A stretch of 6,909 bases of DNA from contig CANISN010000082.1 in assembly GCA_947470165.1 (NCBI GenBank), forward strand, positions 1-6,909. Direction: 5' to 3'. The stretch comes from Burkholderiaceae bacterium (GTDB lineage Bacteria > Pseudomonadota > Gammaproteobacteria > Burkholderiales > Burkholderiaceae). The position numbers were made by a program, and so were the translations under genes. Of the stretch, positions 1-6,700 are shown piece by piece (within the stretch, counting starts at the first letter, position 1; each line of letters opens with the position of its first letter). Under the pieces are notes generated by a model. It was not told the DNA's origin and made no database searches. It saw only the letters and a program-made list of their open reading frames with translations.

Positions 1-112
1 AGACTTCACCTGATTGCATGGTGGAGAGAGCTTTCTTGGTACGCAAAATGGGGAGCGGACAATTCATACCAATAGCATCTACCTCGAGATTAAATTCAAT
101 AGCATTGCTCAT
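1..112 (-). CDS. TusA/SirA-family sulfurtransferase, N-terminal part (cut by window edge)
   Basis: Only the first 37 residues are in the window. Read on the minus strand from the ATG at 112-110, they contain the family signature: a D-A-x-G-M-N stretch and then the CPxP motif (Cys18-Pro19-Leu20-Pro21), followed by ILR, KKAL and GE, as in TusA/SirA proteins. In this family the CPxP cysteine carries a persulfide and passes sulfur to partners; E. coli TusA feeds 2-thiouridine formation at the tRNA wobble position, while other members serve molybdopterin synthesis or sulfur oxidation. Which of these applies here cannot be told from the fragment. The start overlaps the alaS stop (ATGA at 112-109), so it is almost certainly co-transcribed and probably translationally coupled with alaS. 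Family members are usually about 75-85 residues long, so roughly half the gene is missing. Family assignment is firm; the specific role is open. Confidence 0.85.
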   Translation of the reverse strand, partial: MSNAIEFNLEVDAIGMNCPLPILRTKKALSTMQSGEV

Positions 113-2733
113 TTAGTTGCCACCCAATCTTTGACGCTGGCTAAAGCCACTCCCAACTTACTCGGATCGGTGCCACCAGCCATTGCCATCTCAGGCTTAC
201 CACCACCTTTACCACCAACCTGTTGCGCAACAAAGTTCACTAGCTCACCTGCTTTTACTTTCGAAGTAGCATCGGTAGTGACACCAGCGATCAAACTCAC
301 TTTATCGCCCTGTACTGAGGCAAGAACAATAGCAGCCGTTTTCAACTTCGCTTTTAGGGCATCCATAGTCTCGCGCAATACTTGTGCATCTGCCCCATCT
401 AAGCGAGCTGCCAACACTTTGAGGCCATTGACATCAACGGCTTGCGTTGCCAACTCATCACCTTGGCTAGCAGCAAACTTGGAGTTCACTTTGTCCAACT
501 CACGTTCAGCCTGACGCAGACTTTCTTGTAGTTGGGCAACACGATTGACCAAATCTCCAGGATGGGTTTTTAGAATCGCAGCCGCTTCATTCATCTTGTC
601 TTCTAAACCCTGCAAGAAGTTCAATGCATTTCTACCAGTAACCGCTTCAACACGGCGAATACCTGCAGCAACACCGCCTTCAGAAATAATCTTCAAGCTA
701 CCGATATCGCCAGTGCGACCTACGTGAGTCCCACCACAGAGCTCTTTAGAGCTCCCGATTTCGAGTACGCGAACTTCATCGCCATATTTTTCGCCGAAGA
801 GCATCATAGCGCCCGTCTTTTGCGCATCATCTAAAGACATGACTTTTCCAGAAGTGGCTGTATTGTCCAAGATCTCGGCATTCACAATATCTTCCACGCG
901 ACGAATCTCAGCTGCAGTAATTGGGACATTGTGAGTAAAGTCAAAGCGGGTTTTACTAGCATCAACCAGTGAGCCTTTTTGCTGAACATGGTCACCTAAA
1001 ACTTCACGCAATGCTTTATGCAAAATGTGAGTTGCACTATGGTTGCGCATGGTTTCAGTTCTTTGCTGAGTATCTACTAAGGCATTAAGTACATTGCCCA
1101 CTCTAAGCTCGCCTTCGTGAACTTCGCCTTGATGGCCAAATACATCCGCCTGAATCTTGAAAGTATCCTCAACAGTAAAACGAACTGACTCATTACGTAA
1201 CTCACCCTTGTCACCAACCTGTCCACCTGACTCAGCATAAAAGGGCGTGTTATCCAGCACGATCACTGCAGCATCGCCAGCCTTCACAGACTGCACAGCA
1301 GAGCCGTCAATATAAAGTGCAGTGACCTTAGCGCCCTCATGTTTCATGGTGTCGTAGCCATGAAATTGCGTTGGCTTGCCGGAGTATTCCAGACCTTGAG
1401 CGACTTTGAACTTACCAGCCGCCCTTGCTTGATCGCGTTGCTTTTGCATCGCTAATTCAAAACCTTGAGCATCAACCGTAACATCACGCTCACGACAAAC
1501 GTCAGCAGTTAGATCTAATGGAAATCCAAAGGTATCGTGCAAACGGAAAGCTGTTTCACCATCAACCATCTTGGCGCCTCCTGCAAGTGCACCCTCCAAA
1601 ATCTCCATGCCGTTAGCAATTGTCTGAAAGAAGCGCTCTTCTTCCTGCTTAATCACGTCGCTTACTTTATCTTTCGCTGCTTGCAACTCTGGGTAAGCAA
1701 GACCCATCTCTTTTACCAGCGCTGGCACGAGTTGGTAGAAGAATGGTTTGCGCGCACCCAATTTATAGCCATGGCGAATCGCACGACGTGCAATACGACG
1801 CAGCACATAACCACGACCCGCATTACCCGGAATCACGCCATCCACCACAATAAAACTACATGCACGAATATGGTCAGCAATCACCTTAAGTGATGGGCTA
1901 GTGGGATCGCAATTCTCACCCCCGGCAGCATCAACAGCATCTTTGGCTGCTTTAAGCAAATGAACAAAGAGATCGATCTCATAGTTGGAATGCACGTGCT
2001 GCAATACTGCCGCAATACGCTCAAGGCCCATACCGGTATCCACGCTAGGCTTAGGCAGTGGATGCATATTTCCCGCTTCATCGCGATTGAACTGCATGAA
2101 GACGTTATTCCAAATTTCAATGTAGCGATCGCCATCTTCATCAGGACTACCTGGAGGACCGCCCGCAAGATGAGGGCCATGGTCATAAAAGATTTCGGTG
2201 CAGGGACCGCATGGCCCTGTATCGCCCATCATCCAGAAATTATCTGAAGCATAGCGAGCGCCTTTATTGTCACCAATGCGAATAATGCGTTCGGTAGGTA
2301 TACCAATTTGTTTATTCCAAATCTCGTAAGCCTCATCATCTTCCGCATAAACCGTGACAAGCAATTTATCTTCTGGGAGCTTAAAGACGTCCGTCAATAA
2401 TTCCCAAGCAAACGCAATGGCATCTCTCTTAAAGTAGTCCCCAAATGAGAAATTACCCAGCATCTCGAAGAAGGTGTGATGACGTGCTGTGTAGCCGACG
2501 TTATCCAGGTCATTGTGTTTGCCGCCAGCCCGAATACATTTCTGAGCTGTCGTAGCTCGGTTGTATGGGCGCTTATCAAAGCCCAAAAAAACATCCTTAA
2601 ATTGGTTCATCCCCGCATTGGTAAATAGCAGGGTTGGATCATCTCCAGGCACTACTGGGCTGGATGGGACAATTTGATGGCCTTTTTGGGCAAAGTAATC
2701 CAGGTATGCCTGGCGAATTTGGGAGACTTTCAT
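109..2733 (-). CDS. alaS: Alanine--tRNA ligase (AlaRS)
   Basis: This complete class II synthetase charges tRNA-Ala with alanine in the cytoplasm. At 874 residues it nearly matches E. coli AlaRS (876, from memory). The N-terminal catalytic domain holds the motif 2 region ([17 protein letters not shown], residues 85-101) and motif 3 (GMGLER, 234-239). The editing domain, which hydrolyses mischarged Ser/Gly-tRNA-Ala, has its metal-binding HxxxH (His565, His569) and CxxxH (Cys666, His670); Cys666 has the same number as in the E. coli enzyme. A charged region at roughly 710-760 suits the coiled coil, and the C-terminal DHHA1/C-Ala domain shows the glycine-rich GGKGGGKP at 840-847 and ends in DWVATK. 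No frameshift or lost key residue is seen. The ATG at 2733 is the natural start: the protein begins [14 protein letters not shown] as expected, although no Shine-Dalgarno precedes it. It leads a transcript that continues into the tusA-like gene. Confidence 0.98.
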   Translation of the reverse strand: MKVSQIRQAYLDYFAQKGHQIVPSSPVVPGDDPTLLFTNAGMNQFKDVFLGFDKRPYNRATTAQKCIRAGGKHNDLDNVGYTARHHTFFEMLGNFSFGDYFKRDAIAFAWELLTDVFKLPEDKLLVTVYAEDDEAYEIWNKQIGIPTERIIRIGDNKGARYASDNFWMMGDTGPCGPCTEIFYDHGPHLAGGPPGSPDEDGDRYIEIWNNVFMQFNRDEAGNMHPLPKPSVDTGMGLERIAAVLQHVHSNYEIDLFVHLLKAAKDAVDAAGGENCDPTSPSLKVIADHIRACSFIVVDGVIPGNAGRGYVLRRIARRAIRHGYKLGARKPFFYQLVPALVKEMGLAYPELQAAKDKVSDVIKQEEERFFQTIANGMEILEGALAGGAKMVDGETAFRLHDTFGFPLDLTADVCRERDVTVDAQGFELAMQKQRDQARAAGKFKVAQGLEYSGKPTQFHGYDTMKHEGAKVTALYIDGSAVQSVKAGDAAVIVLDNTPFYAESGGQVGDKGELRNESVRFTVEDTFKIQADVFGHQGEVHEGELRVGNVLNALVDTQQRTETMRNHSATHILHKALREVLGDHVQQKGSLVDASKTRFDFTHNVPITAAEIRRVEDIVNAEILDNTATSGKVMSLDDAQKTGAMMLFGEKYGDEVRVLEIGSSKELCGGTHVGRTGDIGSLKIISEGGVAAGIRRVEAVTGRNALNFLQGLEDKMNEAAAILKTHPGDLVNRVAQLQESLRQAERELDKVNSKFAASQGDELATQAVDVNGLKVLAARLDGADAQVLRETMDALKAKLKTAAIVLASVQGDKVSLIAGVTTDATSKVKAGELVNFVAQQVGGKGGGKPEMAMAGGTDPSKLGVALASVKDWVATK

Positions 2734-2740
2734 GAGAATA

Positions 2741-2770
2741 ATTATCGCATTGGCACTTGTAAGGGGGCAA
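2741..2770 (-). promoter_or_regulatory. Predicted alaS promoter with extended -10, giving an almost leaderless mRNA
   Basis: On the minus strand, TTGCCC (2770-2765) serves as a -35 and GATAAT (2746-2741) as a -10, separated by 18 nt. The -10 is preceded by TGC (2749-2747), the extended -10 TGn element. Seven bases lie between the -10 and the alaS ATG, so transcription should begin on or one base before the A of the start codon. The bases before the ATG (TATTCTC) contain no Shine-Dalgarno, which fits a leaderless message. The position is inferred from motif geometry only. Confidence 0.6.
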
Positions 2771-2804
2771 ACCCTAAGTAAAGCACCCCAATCGTGCCTT
2801 ACAA
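2757..2804. repeat. 8-bp inverted repeat in the alaS/tctB divergent region
   Basis: TTGTAAGG at 2757-2764 and its exact reverse complement CCTTACAA at 2797-2804 lie 40 bp apart start to start, close to four helical turns. A second pair, GGCAC (2752-2756) and GTGCC (2794-2798), abuts or overlaps the arms. CCCTAA also recurs directly at 2772-2777 and 2807-2812. The left arm sits in the predicted alaS -35/-10 spacer, and the right arm overlaps a TACAAT that could be a plus-strand -10. It might be an operator with two half sites or an RNA stem. An 8-bp match in 126 nt could also arise by chance (roughly one in ten), so function is not established. Confidence 0.35.
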
Positions 2805-2805
2805 T
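2800..2805 (+). promoter_or_regulatory. Possible -10 box for tctBA
   Basis: TACAAT here matches the sigma-70 -10 consensus at five of six positions and would start transcription near 2812, about 48 nt before the TTG start of tctB. No good -35 lies 16-18 nt upstream (the bases there read about AGTAAA), so it would need an activator, or the true promoter lies elsewhere in 2734-2859. An A/T-rich TATATA at 2843-2848 is a weaker alternative that would run into the ribosome binding site. Confidence 0.25.
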
Positions 2806-2847
2806 CCCCTAACATTAATAAATAGATCGGCATTTAAGTCGATATAT

Positions 2848-2853
2848 AAGGAG
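2848..2853 (+). promoter_or_regulatory. Strong Shine-Dalgarno that fixes the tctB start at TTG
   Basis: AAGGAG is followed by a 6-nt spacer (CTCAAC) and then TTG at 2860. It is the only good ribosome binding site in the region. It selects the TTG over the in-frame GTG at 2794, which would add 22 residues unlike a TctB N-terminus, and over the ATG at 2899, which falls inside the first membrane helix. Confidence 0.8.
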
Positions 2854-2859
2854 CTCAAC

Positions 2860-3321
2860 TTGAAAATTCGCAATCAACGGGATTTTGGCGCAGGAATCAT
2901 GTACATGGTTATTGGCCTATTTTTCGCCATCGTGGCAAGGCAGTACTCAATGGGTACCGCAGCCAAAATGGGTCCAGGCTACTTCCCCTTCTATTTAGGA
3001 CTCCTGATGACCCTTTTGGGTCTTCTGGTACTCGTAAAATCCTTTGGCGCTAAAGCAGCAATTGAGTCAATTCCCAAATTTAACTGGAAGATTATGGGGC
3101 AAATTACGGGCGCCATAGTCCTTTACGGCCTTCTGCTTCCAAGAATGGGGTTTTTGGTTGCGATAGTGGTTCTGGTATTTTTAGCGGCAGGCGCAAGTAA
3201 AGAATTTACCTGGAAAGGTACTGCCATTAATGCGGCCTTTCTGGTGACTTTTACTTATTCAGTATTTGTTGTGGGTCTCAAGCTTCAGTTCCCACTTCTG
3301 CCTGTATTCCTACAACAATAA
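2860..3321 (+). CDS. tctB: Tripartite tricarboxylate transporter small membrane subunit (TctB family)
   Basis: The product is 153 residues from the TTG at 2860, the usual size for TctB. It is hydrophobic throughout, with membrane stretches at about 10-27, 40-60, 76-110 (probably two helices around a PRMG turn) and 118-142. Between the first two lies the conserved loop MGPGYFPFYLG (37-47), the clearest TctB signature. In the TTT family the small subunit partners TctA in the inner membrane and supports secondary uptake of carboxylates (citrate in the type system) driven by an ion gradient, with a periplasmic TctC receptor delivering substrate. The gene is followed after 19 nt by tctA and is clearly in one operon with it. 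The substrate cannot be read from this subunit. The rare TTG start is supported by a perfect Shine-Dalgarno. Confidence 0.88.
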   Translation: MKIRNQRDFGAGIMYMVIGLFFAIVARQYSMGTAAKMGPGYFPFYLGLLMTLLGLLVLVKSFGAKAAIESIPKFNWKIMGQITGAIVLYGLLLPRMGFLVAIVVLVFLAAGASKEFTWKGTAINAAFLVTFTYSVFVVGLKLQFPLLPVFLQQ

Positions 3322-3340
3322 CGAACCGGGACTCAGAAAA

Positions 3341-4843
3341 ATGGAATTATTTAATAATTTAGCCCTCGGTTTTGATACCGCCTTCACTCTACAAAACCTC
3401 CTTTACTGCTTAATTGGCTGTGTTTTGGGCACCTTAATCGGCGTCTTGCCAGGCCTTGGCCCCATCGCAACGATTGCGATGTTGCTACCAGCAACCTATG
3501 CATTGCCCCCAATCGCCGCTTTGATTATGTTGGCCGGCATTTATTACGGCTCACAGTACGGCGGCTCAACAACTGCAATTTTGCTCAATATTCCAGGAGA
3601 AACGTCCTCGGTGGTGACGGCGATCGATGGCTACCAAATGGCCAGAAATGGTCGAGCAGGTGTTGCCCTATTTACCGCTGGTATGGGTTCATTCTTTGCT
3701 GGCTGCGTAGCTACCTTGGTTTTGGCTGCATTTGCTACACCACTTTCACAACTGGCATTTAAGTTTGGTCCCGCAGAATATTTCTCGCTGATGATATTGG
3801 GTTTGATTGGTGCTGTAGTGCTAGCCTCGGGTTCTTTAATCAAAGCAATCGGCATGATCATTTTGGGTCTACTGATGGGCTTAATTGGTACCGACGTGAA
3901 CTCTGGTGTTTCACGCTACGCTTTTGACATTCCAGAGTTGAGCGACGGTATTGGTTTCGTTGCAGTTGCAATGGGTGTATTCGGCTTTGCTGAGATCATG
4001 GGTAACCTGGAGAAAACGGGTGATGATGAGGGCTTCTTGAACAAAGTGACCACCATGATCCCAACCAAGCAAGATATCAAGCGGATGATTCCATCGATCT
4101 TGCGTGGTACGACTATTGGTTCTATCTTGGGCATTCTGCCAGGTGGTGGTGCTGCATTAGCAGCATTCGGCGCTTACTCCGTTGAGAAGAAATCTTCTAA
4201 ATACAGTCATGAGTTTGGTAAAGGCGCTATTGAAGGTGTTGCAGGTCCTGAAGCAGCAAATAATGCTGCGGCTCAAACCTCCTTTATCCCATTGCTAACC
4301 TTAGGCATCCCACCAAATGCCGTGATGGCTTTGATGGTTGGCGCAATGACAATCCATAACATTCAGCCAGGTCCACAAGTGATGACCAGTAATCCAGCCT
4401 TGTTCTGGGGTCTGATCGCTTCTATGTGGATTGGTAACGTGATGTTGATTCTCTTGAACTTGCCGCTGATTGGTATCTGGGTAAAGCTCTTGAAGATTCC
4501 ATATCGCTTCCTCTACCCAGCGATTCTGGTGTTCTGCTGTATCGGCGTATACACAGTGAATAACACCGTGTTTGACGTATACGTTACTGCTGCTTTCGGC
4601 ATTATTGGTTATATTTTCTTCAAGCTCGGTTGCGAACCCCCTCCATTACTCCTTGGTTTTGTGCTGGGACCCATGATGGAGGAGAACTTCCGTCGTGCCC
4701 TCTTGTTGTCACGTGGTGATTTCACTACCTTCTTAACCCGCCCACTGTCTTTAGGTTTGCTCATTGCAGCAGCCCTCCTGGTGGTGATCGTAGCCTTACC
4801 TGCGGTTAAGAAAACCCGTGAAGAGGCTTTCGTAGAAGATTAA
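3341..4843 (+). CDS. tctA: Tripartite tricarboxylate transporter large permease subunit (TctA family)
   Basis: The product is 500 residues, the standard TctA length, with about 10-12 hydrophobic segments. Family hallmarks are GVLPGLGP (34-41), YYGSQYGGSTTAILLNIPGE (68-87), a second GILPGGG (264-270) and GPEAANN (302-308) followed by TLGIPPNAV. The two G-x-LPG-x-G loops and the paired STTAILLNIPG / QTSFIPLLTLGIP segments show the internal two-fold repeat of this family, so both halves are intact. TctA forms the translocation path in the inner membrane and works with TctB and a TctC periplasmic receptor. No tctC lies next to it, and the downstream terminator closes the unit, so the receptor must be encoded elsewhere. 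The ATG at 3341 was chosen because it lies just after tctB and gives the typical MELFNNLALGF start; an upstream TTG at 3266 would overlap tctB in another frame. The ribosome site is weak (GGGA at 3328-3331), suggesting coupling to tctB translation. Substrate unknown. Confidence 0.95.
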   Translation: MELFNNLALGFDTAFTLQNLLYCLIGCVLGTLIGVLPGLGPIATIAMLLPATYALPPIAALIMLAGIYYGSQYGGSTTAILLNIPGETSSVVTAIDGYQMARNGRAGVALFTAGMGSFFAGCVATLVLAAFATPLSQLAFKFGPAEYFSLMILGLIGAVVLASGSLIKAIGMIILGLLMGLIGTDVNSGVSRYAFDIPELSDGIGFVAVAMGVFGFAEIMGNLEKTGDDEGFLNKVTTMIPTKQDIKRMIPSILRGTTIGSILGILPGGGAALAAFGAYSVEKKSSKYSHEFGKGAIEGVAGPEAANNAAAQTSFIPLLTLGIPPNAVMALMVGAMTIHNIQPGPQVMTSNPALFWGLIASMWIGNVMLILLNLPLIGIWVKLLKIPYRFLYPAILVFCCIGVYTVNNTVFDVYVTAAFGIIGYIFFKLGCEPPPLLLGFVLGPMMEENFRRALLLSRGDFTTFLTRPLSLGLLIAAALLVVIVALPAVKKTREEAFVED

Positions 4844-4866
4844 TTCTTGAATGCTTCCCAAAAATG

Positions 4867-4893
4867 AGCCCGCAGCAGTTTGCGGGCTTTTTT
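4867..4893 (+). terminator. Intrinsic terminator of tctBA
   Basis: A perfect 8-bp stem, AGCCCGCA (4867-4874) with TGCGGGCT (4881-4888), closes a 6-nt loop (GCAGTT) and runs into six T's (4888-4893). It starts 24 nt after the tctA stop. It separates the transporter operon from glnS, whose predicted promoter begins immediately after the T run. The A-run upstream (4860-4864) could allow weak termination in the other direction, but no gene approaches from that side. Confidence 0.95.
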
Positions 4894-4894
4894 C

Positions 4895-4921
4895 TTGATG
4901 GATGAAGGTTTTCTCTACAAT
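4895..4921 (+). promoter_or_regulatory. Predicted glnS promoter, positioned for a leaderless mRNA
   Basis: TACAAT at 4916-4921 is a good -10. TTGATG at 4895-4900 is a possible -35 with a short 15-nt spacer; TTCTTG at 4892-4897 with 18 nt is the alternative. Exactly six bases (GAGGCC) follow the -10, so the expected start of transcription is the A of the ATG at 4928. GAGG ends only 2 nt before that ATG, too close for a normal Shine-Dalgarno. The element sits directly behind the tctBA terminator, so glnS is probably transcribed on its own. Confidence 0.55.
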
Positions 4922-4927
4922 GAGGCC

Positions 4928-6700
4928 ATGCCCCAAGATAGCAAACACACCAAAACACCTAACGGTACGGTTGCAGAGCCCTCCAATTTTTTACGTCAGA
5001 TCATTGATCATGACCTAGCAAGTGGCGCATATCAGAATCGCAGTAATAAAGATGGTCAAGCGATTCCCTCGATCATCACGCGTTTTCCGCCAGAGCCAAA
5101 CGGCTACCTTCATATCGGTCATGCAAAAAGTATCTGTCTCAACTTTGGTTTAGCCGCTGATTACAACAATCAAGCTGGTGGTGCGCGTTGCAATATGCGC
5201 TTAGACGACACCAACCCTGCTAAGGAAGATATCGAATACGCAGATAGTATTTTGGATGCAGTGAAATGGCTGGGCTTTGATTGGGGTACGCATCTGTATC
5301 ACGCAAGCGATTACTTCGATAGCCTCTATGAGTTTGCAGAAATCCTGATTCAGGATGGCAAAGCCTATGTCGATAGTCAAAGTGCTGACGACATTCACAC
5401 TAATCGCGGTAACTTCGGTCAAGCTGGAAAGAACAGTCCTTATCGTGATCGCACCCCAGATGACAATCTGGCGCTCATTCGTGAGATGCGTAATGGTAAA
5501 TACAAAGATGGCGAGCATGTTCTGCGCTTGAAGATTGACATGGCGCATCCAAATATTGTGATGCGTGATCCTGTGATCTACCGCATTCGCCATACCGATC
5601 ATCATCGTACCGGTAGCAAGTGGTGCATCTATCCTTTGTATGACTTCACGCACTGTATTTCAGATGCGCTTGAGAATGTCTCGCACTCTATTTGCACGCT
5701 GGAGTTTGAAAATAATCGTCCACTGTATGACTGGATCGTTACTTCATTAGCAGGACTGGGAATCTTCAAAAACCCAGTACCACACCAATACGAATTCGCC
5801 CGCCTTAATCTAACCTACACCATCACTAGCAAGCGCAAGCTTCTGCAATTAGTAGAAGACAAGTATGTTGAGGGCTGGGATGATCCGCGGATGCCGACCA
5901 TCGTAGGTATCCGTCGCAGAGGTTATACGCCAGAAAGTATTCGCCTGTTCTGTGAACGTATTGGTGTTTCTAAAGCAGATAGCTGGATTGATATGAGTAC
6001 TCTCGATCAAGCCTTGCGAGATGATCTCGAAGCTAAGGCACCCCGCGCAACAGCAGTACTTAAACCACTCAAGCTAGTGATTGAGAGCTTTGATGCTTCT
6101 GCAAGCGAGCCTTGCTCTGCGCCACGTCATCCACAACATCCAGAATGGGGTAATCGCGAATTTCATTTCACAAGGGAATTGTGGATTGAAGAAGATGACT
6201 TTATGAGAGAGCCTATTAAGGGATTCTTTAGACTCTATCCACCAATTGATGGTCAGTCTGGTAGTCGCGTGCGCCTGCGTCACGGCTTTGTCATCGAATG
6301 TACTGGTTTTGAAGTCGATGCTGCTGGCAAAGTGATTCAAGTAAACGCTACTCATTTTGATGATAGCAAGAGTGGTACACCAGGCTCAAACAATTACAAG
6401 GTTAAGGGAAATATTCATTGGATAAGCGCAGTAGAGGCCGTGCCTGCACAAGTACGTCTCTATGACCACTTGTTTAATGACCCACATCCTGACAGTGGTG
6501 ATAAGAATTTCCTGCAAGCAATCAATCCCAACTCCAAGCAAACCATTACAGCTTATTTAGAGCCTTGCATGAAAGACGCTAAAGCAGAAGATCGCTTTCA
6601 GTTTGAGCGGCACGGTTATTTTGTTGCCGACCAAAGCGATTCAAAACCTGGTCAGCCTGTTTTTAACCGTACGGTCGGCCTCAAAGATTCTTGGAAATAG
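4928..6700 (+). CDS. glnS: Glutamine--tRNA ligase (GlnRS)
   Basis: This complete class I synthetase attaches glutamine to tRNA-Gln in the cytoplasm. From ATG 4928 it has 590 residues, longer than E. coli GlnRS (about 554), partly through some 20 extra polar residues at the N-terminus. The Rossmann-fold catalytic domain has PPEPNGYLHIGH with HIGH at 62-65, then RLDDTNP, and the second signature as ITSKRKL (299-305) in place of the E. coli VMSKRKL, followed by EGWDDPRMPT (315-324). These features separate it from GluRS. The C-terminal third (about 365-590) is the two beta-barrel anticodon-binding region, ending NRTVGLKDSWK. ATG 4928 is preferred to the in-frame TTG at 4880, which lies inside the upstream terminator, and to ATG 4898, which lies within or next to the predicted promoter; the exact start is still uncertain by about ten residues. 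The 3' end overlaps the opposing epimerase-like gene by 20 bp. Confidence 0.96.
   Translation: MPQDSKHTKTPNGTVAEPSNFLRQIIDHDLASGAYQNRSNKDGQAIPSIITRFPPEPNGYLHIGHAKSICLNFGLAADYNNQAGGARCNMRLDDTNPAKEDIEYADSILDAVKWLGFDWGTHLYHASDYFDSLYEFAEILIQDGKAYVDSQSADDIHTNRGNFGQAGKNSPYRDRTPDDNLALIREMRNGKYKDGEHVLRLKIDMAHPNIVMRDPVIYRIRHTDHHRTGSKWCIYPLYDFTHCISDALENVSHSICTLEFENNRPLYDWIVTSLAGLGIFKNPVPHQYEFARLNLTYTITSKRKLLQLVEDKYVEGWDDPRMPTIVGIRRRGYTPESIRLFCERIGVSKADSWIDMSTLDQALRDDLEAKAPRATAVLKPLKLVIESFDASASEPCSAPRHPQHPEWGNREFHFTRELWIEEDDFMREPIKGFFRLYPPIDGQSGSRVRLRHGFVIECTGFEVDAAGKVIQVNATHFDDSKSGTPGSNNYKVKGNIHWISAVEAVPAQVRLYDHLFNDPHPDSGDKNFLQAINPNSKQTITAYLEPCMKDAKAEDRFQFERHGYFVADQSDSKPGQPVFNRTVGLKDSWK

Noticed and set aside
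14..514. Plus-strand open frame of 166 codons opposite the 3' part of alaS
   Set aside because: It lies fully antisense to conserved AlaRS C-terminal sequence; the translation is low-complexity, resembles no family I know, and has no ribosome site.
1537..2247. Further open frames on both strands within alaS
   Set aside because: All are shadows in other frames of the conserved catalytic domain, and their translations show no domain character.
2794..2859. Upstream GTG start adding 22 residues to TctB
   Set aside because: It has no Shine-Dalgarno, overlaps the inverted repeat and candidate -10, and the added residues are polar and unlike a TctB N-terminus; TTG 2860 has an excellent ribosome site.
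2734..2859. Riboswitch or T-box leader for alaS or tctBA
   Set aside because: The predicted alaS message has no leader, T-boxes are not expected in Proteobacteria, and no terminator/antiterminator pair ending in a T run is visible in the tctB direction.
3266..3340. Upstream TTG start extending TctA by 25 residues
   Set aside because: It would lie inside tctB in another frame; the normal TctA N-terminus begins at ATG 3341.
4880..4927. Upstream starts for GlnRS at TTG 4880 and ATG 4898
   Set aside because: The first lies in the tctBA terminator loop and stem; the second overlaps the likely -35 and has no ribosome site. The intervening residues do not resemble GlnRS. ATG 4898 is not fully excluded.
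6666..6675. Perfect 10-bp palindrome ACCGTACGGT near the end of glnS, considered as a terminator for the minus-strand gene
   Set aside because: It has no room for a loop and no T run follows in the minus direction; it encodes the conserved NRTV residues of GlnRS. No clear terminator for the epimerase-like gene was found.
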